Of a stretch of DNA of 64,000 nt, positions 54,144 through 63,075 are shown piece after piece. Position numbers and translations under genes: made by a program. The notes beneath the pieces are model-generated. The model did not search any database, was not told the origin of the DNA, and saw only the letters and a list, made by a program, of their open reading frames with translations. Source of the DNA: Pseudomonas berkeleyensis (GTDB taxonomy: Bacteria > Pseudomonadota > Gammaproteobacteria > Pseudomonadales > Pseudomonadaceae); NCBI RefSeq assembly GCF_014109765.1, contig NZ_CP059139.1:930001-994000 (forward strand), written 5' to 3'. Positions within the stretch are counted from its first letter, which is position 1; every line of letters starts with the position of its first letter.

Positions 54144-55124
54144 ATGTCTCAACTGCCCATTCCCGTCACCGTGCTCACCGGCTTTCTCGGTGCCGGCAAG
54201 ACCACTCTGCTGCGCCACATGCTCAAGGCCGAGCACGGCCTGCGTCTGGCGGTGATCGAGAACGAATTCAGTGCCACGCCCATCGACGGCCAGTTGCTCG
54301 GCGATGAGCCGGTGAAGCTGGTTACCCTGGCTAATGGCTGCGTGTGCTGCTCGATCCACGTCGAGCTGGAGAAGGCGCTGTTCCTGCTGCTGGACAAGCT
54401 CGACAGCGGCGAGCTGGTCTTCGACCGCCTGGTGATCGAGTGCACCGGCCTGGCCGACCCGGCACCCGTGGCGCAGACCTTCTTCGCCACCGAAGAACTG
54501 GGCGCGCGCTACCGGCTCGACGGCATCGTCACCCTGGTCGATGCGGTCAACGCCGAGCGTCACCTGAGCGAGACCATCGCCCAGGCCCAGGTCGGATTCG
54601 CCGATCTGCTCCTGCTGAGCAAGACCGACCTGGCCGATGCCGCCAGCGTCGAGGCGTTGCGTACGCGGCTGCAGCGCATCAATCGGCGTGCGCCGATCCA
54701 GGTGGTCGAGCATGGCCGTGTCGATCTCGAATCACTGCTCGATTTGCGCGGTTTCGAGCTCGATCCCACCCCGGCGCGCGGCCTGACCCTGCGCCCGTTG
54801 GCACCTGCGACGAACACGCCTGATCGCATTCGCACACTGGTGCTCGAGAGCGCCGAGCCGGTCGATCTGGAGCGCCTCAGCGTGTTCATGGAAGGCTTGC
54901 TGGCGCGCTTCGGCGATGCGCTGCTGCGCTACAAAGGCGTGCTCGCGGTGGCGAACGAGCCACGTCGCCTGGTGTTCCAGGGCGTGCTGCGGCTCTACAG
55001 CTTCGATTGGGACAGTGAGTGGGCGGCGGACGAGGCGCGCGAAAGCGTGCTGGTATTCATCGGTGACGATCTGCCCGAGGACGAAATCCGTCAGGGTTTC
55101 GCCGAAGCGCTCGGGCAGCGTTGA
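54144..55124 (+). CDS. CobW/YjiA-family metal-chaperone GTPase
   Basis: A 326-aa G3E GTPase: Walker A GFLGAGKTT (13-21), the CxCC metal site at Cys66-Val-Cys68-Cys69, a GTPase base motif SKTD (about 160-163) and a C-terminal CobW domain (about 230-320). Members bind zinc, nickel or cobalt and insert them into enzymes. Start chosen at 54144, with GAGG about 9 nt upstream, over ATGs at 54120 and 54135. No zinc-responsive (Zur) site is obvious. Confidence 0.88.
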   Translation: MSQLPIPVTVLTGFLGAGKTTLLRHMLKAEHGLRLAVIENEFSATPIDGQLLGDEPVKLVTLANGCVCCSIHVELEKALFLLLDKLDSGELVFDRLVIECTGLADPAPVAQTFFATEELGARYRLDGIVTLVDAVNAERHLSETIAQAQVGFADLLLLSKTDLADAASVEALRTRLQRINRRAPIQVVEHGRVDLESLLDLRGFELDPTPARGLTLRPLAPATNTPDRIRTLVLESAEPVDLERLSVFMEGLLARFGDALLRYKGVLAVANEPRRLVFQGVLRLYSFDWDSEWAADEARESVLVFIGDDLPEDEIRQGFAEALGQR

Positions 55125-55496
55125 TCAGGGGATGTCGCCGAGGGCGGCAAGCTCTCGCTCCAGCAGACTCTCGTCGCCGAGGTTGAGTTCGACCAGGCGA
55201 CGCAGATGGCTGATCGAATCCAGGTCGATATGGCGGCAGACGAAGCCGAGGTAACCGGCCTGGGTTCGGGTCAGCAGGACTTCCATCTTCACCCGGGCCT
55301 CGTCGCCGAGCTGGATCTGTGCCTCGAACGGCTGATCCGGATCGGCGTTCCAGCCTGCCGGCGTTTCCACCATCAGGCCCTTGAGCGACAGGTCGTGCAA
55401 CACCGCCGACCAGCGCCGCTCGCCTTGCACGAGTACGGTGGGGGCGTCGAAGGCGATGCGCTGAAAACGCCGACGCTCGTTGGCTGTATCACTCAT
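55125..55496 (-). CDS. PilZ-domain protein
   Basis: A 123-aa single PilZ domain, a c-di-GMP receptor. The binding motif RRRFQR (residues 8-13) and the downstream DLSLKG (about 35-40; D/N-x-S-x-x-G) are both present, so nucleotide binding is expected. Convergent with the CobW gene, with 0 nt between the stops. The frame is open to 55619, but the ATG at 55496 places the motif at the usual distance. Resembles MapZ-type short PilZ proteins; the partner is not evident. Confidence 0.87.
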   Translation of the reverse strand: MSDTANERRRFQRIAFDAPTVLVQGERRWSAVLHDLSLKGLMVETPAGWNADPDQPFEAQIQLGDEARVKMEVLLTRTQAGYLGFVCRHIDLDSISHLRRLVELNLGDESLLERELAALGDIP

Positions 55497-55665
55497 TCCC
55501 GAACTCCGATCTGCAGGTTTCCCCACACTATAGCCAAGGCGGCTGTCGGCGGTCTCGAATTGTGTCGAGTTGCACGAACGGTAGCGCTGGTTGTTTGACA
55601 GCTGGGGCGACCTGACCAAAGCTCCTTATGCAGTTTCAATCAATCGATATGACGGGGCGATAGAT

Positions 55666-56172
55666 ATGAGCAAGCGAATGTTGGGCAAGGGTCTGGTTTT
55701 TGGCGTCCTGAGCATGGCCAGTGTAGGGGCGTTCGCCGACGCGGCCGGGGGGAATGGCTGCGGTTGGGGCAACATGCTGTTCGAAGGACAGCGCGGTATG
55801 GCTCCACATTTCCTGGCCACCACCACCAACGGCACTTTCGGCAACGCCACCTTCGGCATGACTTCCGGTACCAACGGCTGCGATACCAGCGGTGCACTGG
55901 GCTACAACGGCCGCTCGATGCTGGCGATGAACGGCATGCTCGACTCCATCGCCGAAGACATGGCCATGGGCCAGGGCGAGGCGCTGGATGCCTACGCGAC
56001 CTTGCTGGGTGTCGAGGCTCAGGATCGTGCGCATTTCGCCAAGGTCACGCACGACAACTTCGGCAGCATCTTCAGTCAGGCCGATGCCACCAGTGAGCAG
56101 GTTCTGGCGGCAACCCTGCAGGTGATGAGTCGCGACGCACAACTGGCGCGTTACGTGAAACAGCCTGCGTAG
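55666..56172 (+). CDS. DUF3015 family secreted protein
   Basis: A 168-aa protein with a signal peptide (about 1-24, ending AFA-DAA) and the DUF3015 pattern: GGNGCGWGNMLFEGQRG (about 27-43), FGMTSGTNGCDTSG (about 63-76) and a helical C-terminal half (about 90-165). Two Cys, at about 31 and 72, may form a disulfide in the periplasm. Function unknown. Divergent from the PilZ gene, with 169 bp between. Confidence 0.8.
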   Translation: MSKRMLGKGLVFGVLSMASVGAFADAAGGNGCGWGNMLFEGQRGMAPHFLATTTNGTFGNATFGMTSGTNGCDTSGALGYNGRSMLAMNGMLDSIAEDMAMGQGEALDAYATLLGVEAQDRAHFAKVTHDNFGSIFSQADATSEQVLAATLQVMSRDAQLARYVKQPA

Positions 56173-56190
56173 GCACGTCCGCTTCGTGGT

Positions 56191-56251
56191 TGGTGCGCAC
56201 GGCGCACCCTACGGTTTCGAGCCGATCCAGTAGGGTGCGCCGTGCGCACCA
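56191..56251. repeat. REP-like element with 22-bp perfect inverted repeats, copy 3
   Basis: Two 22-bp arms (56191-56212 and 56230-56251) are perfect reverse complements separated by 17 nt. The GTGCGC...GGCGCACCCTACGG unit is shared with the copy at 27443. Position after the DUF3015 gene suggests it may double as a transcript end. Confidence 0.65.
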
Positions 56252-56290
56252 GCTGTATCCATGCACCACAAGGAAATCGACCAGGCAAAA

Positions 56291-56316
56291 AGAAGCCCGC
56301 CAATTGGCGGGCTTCT
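56291..56316. terminator. Bidirectional terminator downstream of glyA
   Basis: A 26-nt perfect palindrome (AGAAGCCCGCCAA with its reverse complement), flanked by AAAA on the left and TCGTTT on the right. On the minus strand the stem is followed by TTTTGCC, a good intrinsic terminator 18 nt after the glyA stop; on plus it can stop readthrough from the DUF3015 side. Confidence 0.75.
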
Positions 56317-56333
56317 TCGTTTCAGGCTGAGCC

Positions 56334-57587
56334 TTAGTTGCCGTAAACCGGGAACTTGGCGCACAGCGCTTTGACCTGCTCACGCACACGGCCTTCGACT
56401 TCGTCGTTGCCGATGTTGGCCAGCACTTCGCAGATCCAGCCCGCCAGCTGACGGCACTCGTCTTCCTTGAAGCCGCGGGTGGTCACGGCCGGCGTGCCGA
56501 TACGCAGGCCGGAGGTGACGAACGGCGAGCGCGGGTCGTTCGGTACGCTGTTCTTGTTCACGGTGATGAAGGCGCGGCCCAGGGCAGCGTCGGCATCTTT
56601 ACCGGTGATGTCCTGCTTGATCAGCGAGAGCAGGAACAGGTGGTTCTGAGTACCACCGGAAACCACGTCGTAGCCGTTGTCGATGAACACCTTGGCCATG
56701 ACCTGGGCGTTCTTCACCACTTGCTGCTGGTAAGCCTTGAACTCGGGCTGCAGGGCTTCCTTGAAGCACACGGCCTTGGCGGCGATGACGTGCTCCAGCG
56801 GACCGCCTTGGGCACCCGGGAAAACCGCGGAGTTGAGCTTCTTCTCGATCTCTTCGTTCTTCTTCGCCAGGATCAGGCCGCCGCGCGGGCCGCGCAGGGT
56901 CTTGTGGGTGGTGGTGGTGACCACGTCGGCGAACGGCACCGGGTTCGGGTATACGCCAGCGGCAACCAGGCCGGCCACGTGCGCCATGTCGACGAACAGG
57001 TAGGCACCGACCTTGTCGGCGATGGCGCGGAAGCGGGCGAAGTCCAGCACCTGCGAGTAGGCGCTGAAACCGGCAACGATCATCTTCGGCTTGTGCTCGA
57101 CGGCCAGGCGCTCGACCTCGTCGTAGTCGATCAGACCGGCATCGGTGATGCCGTACTGCACGGCGTTGTACAGCTTGCCGGACGAGGAAACGCTGGCACC
57201 GTGGGTCAGGTGACCGCCGTGAGCCAGGCTCATGCCGAGGATGGTGTCACCGGCCGACAGCAGGGCCAGGTAGACCGCGGCGTTGGCTTGCGAACCGGCG
57301 TGCGGCTGGACGTTGGCGTAGTCGGCACCGAACAGCTCCTTGGCGCGGTCGATGGCCAGTTGCTCGACCACGTCGACGTACTCGCAACCACCGTAGTAAC
57401 GCTTGCCCGGATAACCCTCGGCGTACTTGTTGGTCAGCACGCTGCCCTGGGCTTCCATCACCGCCGGGCTGGTGTAGTTTTCCGAGGCGATCAGCTCGAT
57501 GTGTTCTTCCTGGCGTTGGGCTTCCTGCTCCATGGCAGCAAACAATTCGGCGTCATAACGAGCAAGGTTCAAATCACGGCTGAACAT
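56334..57587 (-). CDS. glyA: Serine hydroxymethyltransferase
   Basis: A 417-aa PLP enzyme interconverting serine plus tetrahydrofolate and glycine plus 5,10-methylene-tetrahydrofolate. Full family hallmarks: [13 protein letters not shown] (about 57-69), AHGGHLTHG (about 120-128) and the Schiff-base Lys in [14 protein letters not shown] (Lys near residue 229). Canonical length. Transcribed alone, with a strong terminator. No glycine riboswitch is visible in the 126 bp before the start. Confidence 0.95.
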   Translation of the reverse strand: MFSRDLNLARYDAELFAAMEQEAQRQEEHIELIASENYTSPAVMEAQGSVLTNKYAEGYPGKRYYGGCEYVDVVEQLAIDRAKELFGADYANVQPHAGSQANAAVYLALLSAGDTILGMSLAHGGHLTHGASVSSSGKLYNAVQYGITDAGLIDYDEVERLAVEHKPKMIVAGFSAYSQVLDFARFRAIADKVGAYLFVDMAHVAGLVAAGVYPNPVPFADVVTTTTHKTLRGPRGGLILAKKNEEIEKKLNSAVFPGAQGGPLEHVIAAKAVCFKEALQPEFKAYQQQVVKNAQVMAKVFIDNGYDVVSGGTQNHLFLLSLIKQDITGKDADAALGRAFITVNKNSVPNDPRSPFVTSGLRIGTPAVTTRGFKEDECRQLAGWICEVLANIGNDEVEGRVREQVKALCAKFPVYGN

Positions 57588-57713
57588 GGCAATCCCCTGA
57601 AAACCAGTTGGGCGGAATAAAGAGGGGGCGGATTCTACCGCAAAGGTCGCAATCAGGCATATGAAGGTCGGTCATGAGGCTGACAAATGGCCTTCATCTA
57701 GCTGTATGCCTGA

Positions 57714-59411
57714 TTAGTCCAGGGTTGCAGCGTGTCGCCCGGCGATGTAGCCAAATGTCATGGCCGGCCCCAGGTTGATCCCGCCGGACGGGTAATGACC
57801 GCCCAGGGGGCTGGCCATGTCGGTGCCGGCGGCATAAAGACCGACAATCGCCTGGCCACTATCGTCCAGTACACGGGCCTGGCCGTCTGTACGCAGCCCG
57901 GCAAAGGTGCCGAAGCAGCCCGGTTGTACCTTCACTGCGTAGAACGGGCCGTGCTCGATGGGCGCGACACAGGGGTTCGGCCCCTTGTGGTTGGCGTCGC
58001 CGTTGCGGCGGTTGAACGGTGTGCTGCCGCGCCCGAACTGCGGGTCTTCGCCCTGGCGTGCATGACGGTTGAATTCGGTGACGGTAAGGGCAAGGCCTGC
58101 CGGGTCGATGCCACAGGCCGTGGCCAGCTCTTCCAGCGTGTTGCCGCGCTTCAGGTAACCGTTGCGGATATGCGGCCACAGTGGCACTGGTGCCGGGCGC
58201 GCGAAACCCAGGCCATAGCGACGCTGAAAGCGGTGGTCGCAGATCAGCCAGGAGCAGGCTTCCTGATCCTCGGGGATGGCCTTGAGCATGGCGTCGACAT
58301 AGTCGTAGTAGCCGCCGGCTTCGTTGACGAAACGCTGGCCGTTTTGCAGCACGCCAATGATGCCGGGCTTGCCGCGGTCGATGATATGCGGGAAGTGGCC
58401 GACGCTGCCGTCAGGGTAGGGCACCTTCGATACAGGTGCCCAGGCCACGGGGGAGCGCAGGTCGTCAGCGACGTGGCCCCCGGCTGTTTCGCCCAGGCGC
58501 AGGCCGTCACCCGAACAAGACACGGGCGGCAGGGCGAGGTTGTCGTGACCGCTGGCGTCACGCGGGAACATCGCCTTGCGTCGCAGTGGGTCGTTGGGAA
58601 AACCGCCAGCGGCCAGCACCACGGCTTTGGCGCGGATGGTCAGCTCCTTGCCGGCATGCTGCACCACGGCACCGCGCACGATGCCGTTTTCGACGATCAG
58701 GCGCTGCGCCGGCGTGGACTCCATCAGTTGTACGCCAAGATCCTGCGCCGAGCGCGCCAGGCGCGCGATCAGCGCCACGCCGTTGACCAGATGCATGGCG
58801 CGGCCATAGCGGGCCAGGTGGTAAAGGTGTGTGGTGAAACGGCGGATCACATGCAGCAACGCCTTTGGCGAGCGCGTCATGTTGAGAAAGGCGGCGAGAT
58901 CCGCCCCCGCCATGATCGGCATGCCCATGAAGGAGGTTTCGCGCATGGTCTTGCGCAGCCGCGGCAGCAGATCGAGCACTTCGCGACCGTCGTACGGAGC
59001 GGCGATCACCTGGTGGCCTCCGGTTGCAGCGCCGGGCGTATCGCCGTGCATGTCGGGGATGCCGTTGCCGTCGACGAACTGCAGCGCGGTGTGCTGCTCG
59101 AAGAACGCCACCATGTCCGGACAGTTTTCCAGGAAGGCATCGACCAGCTCGGGACGGTAGTGCTCACCCAGCTCGTTGCGCAGGTAGGTGCGCGGCTGTT
59201 CGATGTCCTCCACGATGCCGGCACGTTTGGCCAGCGGATTGCGCGGCACCCACATCCAGCCGCCGGACCAGGCGGTGGCTCCGCCCAGTACGGGTTCTTT
59301 CTCTACCAGGATCACCCGCCGACCCAGGTGGGCGGCGCTGACGGCAGCGGCCAGCCCGGCAGCGCCGGAGCCCACCACCAGCAGGTCGCAGTCGAGGTCG
59401 GTGTGAGGCAT
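57714..59411 (-). CDS. FAD-dependent dehydrogenase, KstD/fumarate-reductase flavoprotein family
   Basis: A 565-aa flavoprotein with an N-terminal Rossmann FAD motif (VVGSGAAGLAAAVSAA, about 11-26, then EKEPVLGGATAWSGG, about 37-51), a central substrate domain (about 280-430) and the C-terminal FAD-capping GGHYPSGGINLGPAMTFGYIAG (about 538-559). The family includes 3-ketosteroid-1-dehydrogenases and fumarate/urocanate-reductase-like enzymes. Single gene; a palindrome resembling an IclR-type site lies 31 bp upstream of the start. Substrate unknown. Confidence 0.75.
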   Translation of the reverse strand: MPHTDLDCDLLVVGSGAAGLAAAVSAAHLGRRVILVEKEPVLGGATAWSGGWMWVPRNPLAKRAGIVEDIEQPRTYLRNELGEHYRPELVDAFLENCPDMVAFFEQHTALQFVDGNGIPDMHGDTPGAATGGHQVIAAPYDGREVLDLLPRLRKTMRETSFMGMPIMAGADLAAFLNMTRSPKALLHVIRRFTTHLYHLARYGRAMHLVNGVALIARLARSAQDLGVQLMESTPAQRLIVENGIVRGAVVQHAGKELTIRAKAVVLAAGGFPNDPLRRKAMFPRDASGHDNLALPPVSCSGDGLRLGETAGGHVADDLRSPVAWAPVSKVPYPDGSVGHFPHIIDRGKPGIIGVLQNGQRFVNEAGGYYDYVDAMLKAIPEDQEACSWLICDHRFQRRYGLGFARPAPVPLWPHIRNGYLKRGNTLEELATACGIDPAGLALTVTEFNRHARQGEDPQFGRGSTPFNRRNGDANHKGPNPCVAPIEHGPFYAVKVQPGCFGTFAGLRTDGQARVLDDSGQAIVGLYAAGTDMASPLGGHYPSGGINLGPAMTFGYIAGRHAATLD

Positions 59412-59441
59412 GGCAGTGTCTCCGAGTATTTTTTAATTTAT

Positions 59442-59456
59442 TGGAACTTGGTTCCA
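59442..59456. promoter_or_regulatory. IclR-type palindrome upstream of the flavoprotein gene
   Basis: TGGAAC-TTG-GTTCCA, a perfect 6-bp inverted repeat with 3-nt spacer, close in form to the IclR site TGGAAAT-N-ATTTCCA. It sits in an A/T-rich promoter region of the minus-strand flavoprotein gene. No IclR-family gene is in the window. Confidence 0.5.
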
Positions 59457-59608
59457 GATTTTATGAGTAAGTTGCCCGAAGGCCAAGCACGAAAAAACTC
59501 AGTCGCTCGGATGTCGTTCGTTTAGCGGCCAGTCGGCACTGAATCAGTGGCTGCCGAGGCCGTATCTTGGCCGTTGACCGAGATACGGCTTGAGGGCGGG
59601 CGACCACC

Positions 59609-61543
59609 TCAGGTGCGAAAGCGGCCGATCTGCACCTGCAATTCACCACCGAGTCTGGCCAGCTCGGCGCTGGACAGCGCGGTCTGCTCGGTGGCGCTGG
59701 CGCTCTGTTCGCTGATACCGCGTACGTTATCCAGGCTGCGATTGATCTCCATCGCGACCGCGCTCTGTTGCTCCGCGGCACTGGCGATCTGCTGGTTCAT
59801 CTGTTCGATGAGCGCCACCGCCTGGTTGATCTGGCCCAGGGTCTGGCCGGCGACCTCGACGCCTGCTACGGCGCTCTGGCTCAATTGCTGGCTGGTCTGA
59901 GTCTGCGCCACGGCCTGCTGCACGCGTTGTTGCAGGCGCTCGATCAGGGCTTCGATTTCGCTGGTGGAGTCCTGGGTACGACGCGCCAACCCACGGACTT
60001 CGTCGGCGACCACGGCGAAGCCACGGCCTTGCTCTCCCGCGCGCGCGGCTTCGATGGCGGCGTTCAGCGCGAGCAGGTTGGTCTGCTCGGCCACCGACTT
60101 GATCACGTCGAGGACGCTGCCGATGCGCTGGCTTTCCTTGTGCACCTGATCGACGGTCTCTTCGGTGCGCATCACTTCCTTGGCCAGGTGTTCGATCTGC
60201 CCGATCACTTCGCGCACCAGGCGGTCACCGTCGCGCGCCTGCCGCTCGGCTTGCTGCGCTGCTTGCGATGCCTGCTCGGCGTCGCCGGCCACCTGCTGCA
60301 CGCTGCCGACCATCTGTTGCATGGCGCAGGCGGTCTGGCTGGATTCCTGGCTTTGCTCCCTCACGCCTGCACGGGTCTGCTCGCTGACCGCTGAAAGTTC
60401 TTCGGCCGCTGCGGCGATCTGGCTGGCGCTGCCACCGATCTGGCCGATCAGTTCACGCAGGCTGTCGCGCATCTCCTGCAGGGCGGCTAGGAGCAGGCCG
60501 ACCTCATCGCGACGCAGTGGCAGGCGTGCGCCATTGAGGTCACCGGATGCAACCTGCTGGGCCAACTGCAGGCAGTCGCGCAGCGGCGTGACGATCATCC
60601 GGCGGATCAGCCAACTGGCCAGGAAACCCAGCAGCAGGGCGATCACGGTCAGCAGGGCCAGGCCTTGCAGCGACCGTTCGTTCTGCTGGCGCATGTCCGC
60701 CTGTTGCTGGTGCAGCAGCTCTTCACCTTGCAGCAGCATGCGCTGCGCCAACTCGGCGAGTTCGATGCCGCTCTGTTGCTCGGCCTCCAGACTACGGCGG
60801 TAGTAATCGAACGACTCGCGGTAGCTGTCCAGCGCCCGTAGCGCTTCGTCGAGCGATGCCTGCTGTAGCGTGGGCAACTGGGATCGCAGTTGTTGCGCGG
60901 TTGCCGTCATGGCATCGAGGCGTTCCTGCCAGAGGCCGGCCTGCTCGGTGGTGCCGTACTGAATGAACTGACTTTCCGCCAGGCGCAGGCGCAACAGGTC
61001 ACGGGCCAACTGGTTGGCGATCTCTGCCTGGGTAACACTGTCGTCGGAGCGATTCTCGCCCTCGAACAACTGGTCGCGGATCGAGTTCAGTTGATCCTGG
61101 GCGACCATTTCGAACTGGATCAAGGCCTCCTCGGCACGTATCGCCATGCCGGTCTGGGTGGAGGCCGATTTCGCTTGGGTCTGCCGCAGGTGCTCGAAGC
61201 GCTGCAGATAGGCGTCGTTGCCACTGCGCAGGGTGTCCAGTTGCTCGCCACCATCCGCGAGTCGATCCAGCTGTTCGGCAATGATGGTGTGCTGAGCCGT
61301 GACCTGGTTATGCAGGCCGGCTTGCGGTGCGAGCAGGTGATCCTTTTCCAGCAGACGCAGTTGCAGGATCTGTTGTTGCAGCAGGGTGACCTGACTGGCG
61401 TGTTCGGCGTGCCGGAGGATGTCGCTGGCTGTGCGCCAACCGCCCAGGGCGACCGCCAGGGTCAGCAGCATGACCAGGGAAAAGCCCAGCAGGAGCTTGT
61501 GGCCGACCTTGAGGTCGGCAGTGCGTTCGATAATCCAGCGCAT
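59609..61543 (-). CDS. Methyl-accepting chemotaxis protein (HBM-type sensor)
   Basis: A 644-aa transmembrane chemoreceptor. Helix 1 (about 15-37) and helix 2 (about 293-315) enclose a roughly 255-residue, almost entirely helical Gln-rich periplasmic domain, the size of the helical bimodular (HBM) sensor of McpS. A HAMP domain (about 316-370) and signalling domain (about 380-640) follow, with the hairpin tip [32 protein letters not shown]. McpS-type receptors respond to organic acids. Start at 61543 chosen; an ATG at 61570 is also in frame. Confidence 0.88.
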   Translation of the reverse strand: MRWIIERTADLKVGHKLLLGFSLVMLLTLAVALGGWRTASDILRHAEHASQVTLLQQQILQLRLLEKDHLLAPQAGLHNQVTAQHTIIAEQLDRLADGGEQLDTLRSGNDAYLQRFEHLRQTQAKSASTQTGMAIRAEEALIQFEMVAQDQLNSIRDQLFEGENRSDDSVTQAEIANQLARDLLRLRLAESQFIQYGTTEQAGLWQERLDAMTATAQQLRSQLPTLQQASLDEALRALDSYRESFDYYRRSLEAEQQSGIELAELAQRMLLQGEELLHQQQADMRQQNERSLQGLALLTVIALLLGFLASWLIRRMIVTPLRDCLQLAQQVASGDLNGARLPLRRDEVGLLLAALQEMRDSLRELIGQIGGSASQIAAAAEELSAVSEQTRAGVREQSQESSQTACAMQQMVGSVQQVAGDAEQASQAAQQAERQARDGDRLVREVIGQIEHLAKEVMRTEETVDQVHKESQRIGSVLDVIKSVAEQTNLLALNAAIEAARAGEQGRGFAVVADEVRGLARRTQDSTSEIEALIERLQQRVQQAVAQTQTSQQLSQSAVAGVEVAGQTLGQINQAVALIEQMNQQIASAAEQQSAVAMEINRSLDNVRGISEQSASATEQTALSSAELARLGGELQVQIGRFRT

Positions 61544-61612
61544 GGTGGTAATTCCTCGAACCGGTTGCACGTGAGCAGAACGCCGAAGGCGTCGGCCCAG
61601 GACGGCACCTAG

Positions 61613-61642
61613 GGGTAAAAAAAGCCCGTCACGAGGACGGGC
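61613..61642 (-). terminator. Intrinsic terminator of the OprD-family porin gene
   Basis: On the minus strand GCCCGTC-loop-GACGGGC (61642-61624) is followed by seven T residues, 53 nt after the porin stop. A classic Rho-independent terminator. Confidence 0.8.
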
Positions 61643-61694
61643 CGAAGGTGCCGTAACACATAGGAGTCAATCGGTTAACAATGCCGCCCGGTAC

Positions 61695-62960
61695 TTACAG
61701 GATCGACAGCGGGTAGTTGATGATCAGACGGTTCTCGTGCAGATCCTGGCCCACGTCGCGGCGCACGTCGGAATTGCGCCAGCGGATGCTCAGGTTCTTC
61801 AGCGAGCCTTCCTGGATGGTGTAGGCCAGCTCGGACTCGCGGCCCCACTCTTCACCGTCCTTGCGGCCGTCGGTAGCGTGGATGCTGTTGGCGCTGACGT
61901 AGCGGTTCATCATGGTCAGGCCCGGGATGCCGAGACCGGCGAAGTTGTAGTCATGACGGATCTGCCAGGAGCGCTCGTTCGGTGCGTCGTAGCTGTTGGT
62001 GAAGCCGTCGTTGACCAGGGTGCCGCCGCTGGTGCCATCGACACGCATGAACTTGGTGTCGCCGCCCATCTTCTGGTAGGCCACCATGAAGGTGTTGTTA
62101 CCGATCTTGGCGGTGAGTGCGCCCTGGTAGACCTTGTTGTCCAGCTTGCCGGCCTTGGCCGCGCCTTCGTCCTTGCCGGTGACGTAGCCGAGGTTGGCAC
62201 CCAGCACCCAGTCACCGACCGGTTGGCTGTGGGTCAACTGCACGTAGCTTTGTTTGTAGATGTCTTCCAGACGCGCGTGCCAGACGCCGACCATGGTGTT
62301 GTTGCCGTTGAAACGGTATTCACCACCGGCGAAATTGAAGTCGTCACCGGCGATATTGTTGTAGGACATGTCCTCACGGCTGGCGTCGTGACGCTGGCTG
62401 TTCTTCCAGAACTGGCCGCCATACAGGGTCAGGCCGTCGATCTCGTTGGAGGTCAACTGGGCGCCCTGGAAGGTCTGTGGCAGCGAGCGGCCGTCGTCGG
62501 CACGCAGGATCGGCAGCACAGCGAACCACTCACCGACCTTCAGCTCGGTCTTGGACAGCTTGGCTTTGGCGGCTACGGCAGTGCGGCCGAAGTTATCGGC
62601 GGCCTGGCCATCGTCGTGGATCGGCAGCAGTTGGGTGTTGGCGGCGCCACGGTTGCCGTCCAGCTTGATGCTGTACAGGCCCAGCACGTCGAGGCCGAAG
62701 CCGACGGTGCCTTCGGTGAAGCCGGAGCGGGCATCGAGAATGAAGCTCTGCGTCCAGCCTTCGGCCTGGCCCTGGAGCTCGCCCTGAATCCGCGGGTCGG
62801 TGCTGTTGAGGTAGTTGCGGTTGAAATAGTAGTTGCGCAGGCCGAGGGTGACCTTGGCATCTTCGACGAAGCCGGCGGCGTGGACGCCGCCGACAGGCAG
62901 AGCGGCGATGACGGACAGGGCCAGTGCGCTGGGCAGCAGGCGAGTGACGGTGGTTTTCAT
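61695..62960 (-). CDS. OprD-family outer-membrane porin
   Basis: A 421-aa 18-strand porin with a signal peptide (about 1-28, ending VHA-AGF). The N-terminal pattern FVEDAKVTLGLRNYYFNRNY (about 31-50), basic-ladder barrel strands and the terminal ENRLIINYPLSIL are typical of OprD/Opd porins. These channels take up amino or organic acids. The next gene upstream on the same strand is a TctC-type binding protein, the usual company of tricarboxylate porins such as OpdH, so an organic acid is the likely cargo. Confidence 0.87.
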   Translation of the reverse strand: MKTTVTRLLPSALALSVIAALPVGGVHAAGFVEDAKVTLGLRNYYFNRNYLNSTDPRIQGELQGQAEGWTQSFILDARSGFTEGTVGFGLDVLGLYSIKLDGNRGAANTQLLPIHDDGQAADNFGRTAVAAKAKLSKTELKVGEWFAVLPILRADDGRSLPQTFQGAQLTSNEIDGLTLYGGQFWKNSQRHDASREDMSYNNIAGDDFNFAGGEYRFNGNNTMVGVWHARLEDIYKQSYVQLTHSQPVGDWVLGANLGYVTGKDEGAAKAGKLDNKVYQGALTAKIGNNTFMVAYQKMGGDTKFMRVDGTSGGTLVNDGFTNSYDAPNERSWQIRHDYNFAGLGIPGLTMMNRYVSANSIHATDGRKDGEEWGRESELAYTIQEGSLKNLSIRWRNSDVRRDVGQDLHENRLIINYPLSIL

Positions 62961-63038
62961 TGTTTTTCTTCCTGTGTTGTCGTTTTTCAGGGTGCACGAC
63001 CCCCTCCGCGCAGGCAGATACGCAAAAAGAGGGGGGCG

Positions 63039-63057
63039 CCGCCGGATTTACCGGCGG
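63039..63057 (-). terminator. Hairpin after the TctC-type gene
   Basis: Stem CCGCCGG (63039-63045) with CCGGCGG (63051-63057), 5-nt loop, in the 115-bp gap before the porin gene. On the minus strand a CTCTTTTTG stretch follows about 8 nt later. It may cause partial termination between the two genes. Confidence 0.4.
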
Positions 63058-63075
63058 GAGTGCTTCAGGCCTGGA

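Noticed and set aside
57588..57713. Glycine riboswitch or regulatory RNA before glyA
   Set aside because: The gap is short and shows no tandem aptamer pattern.
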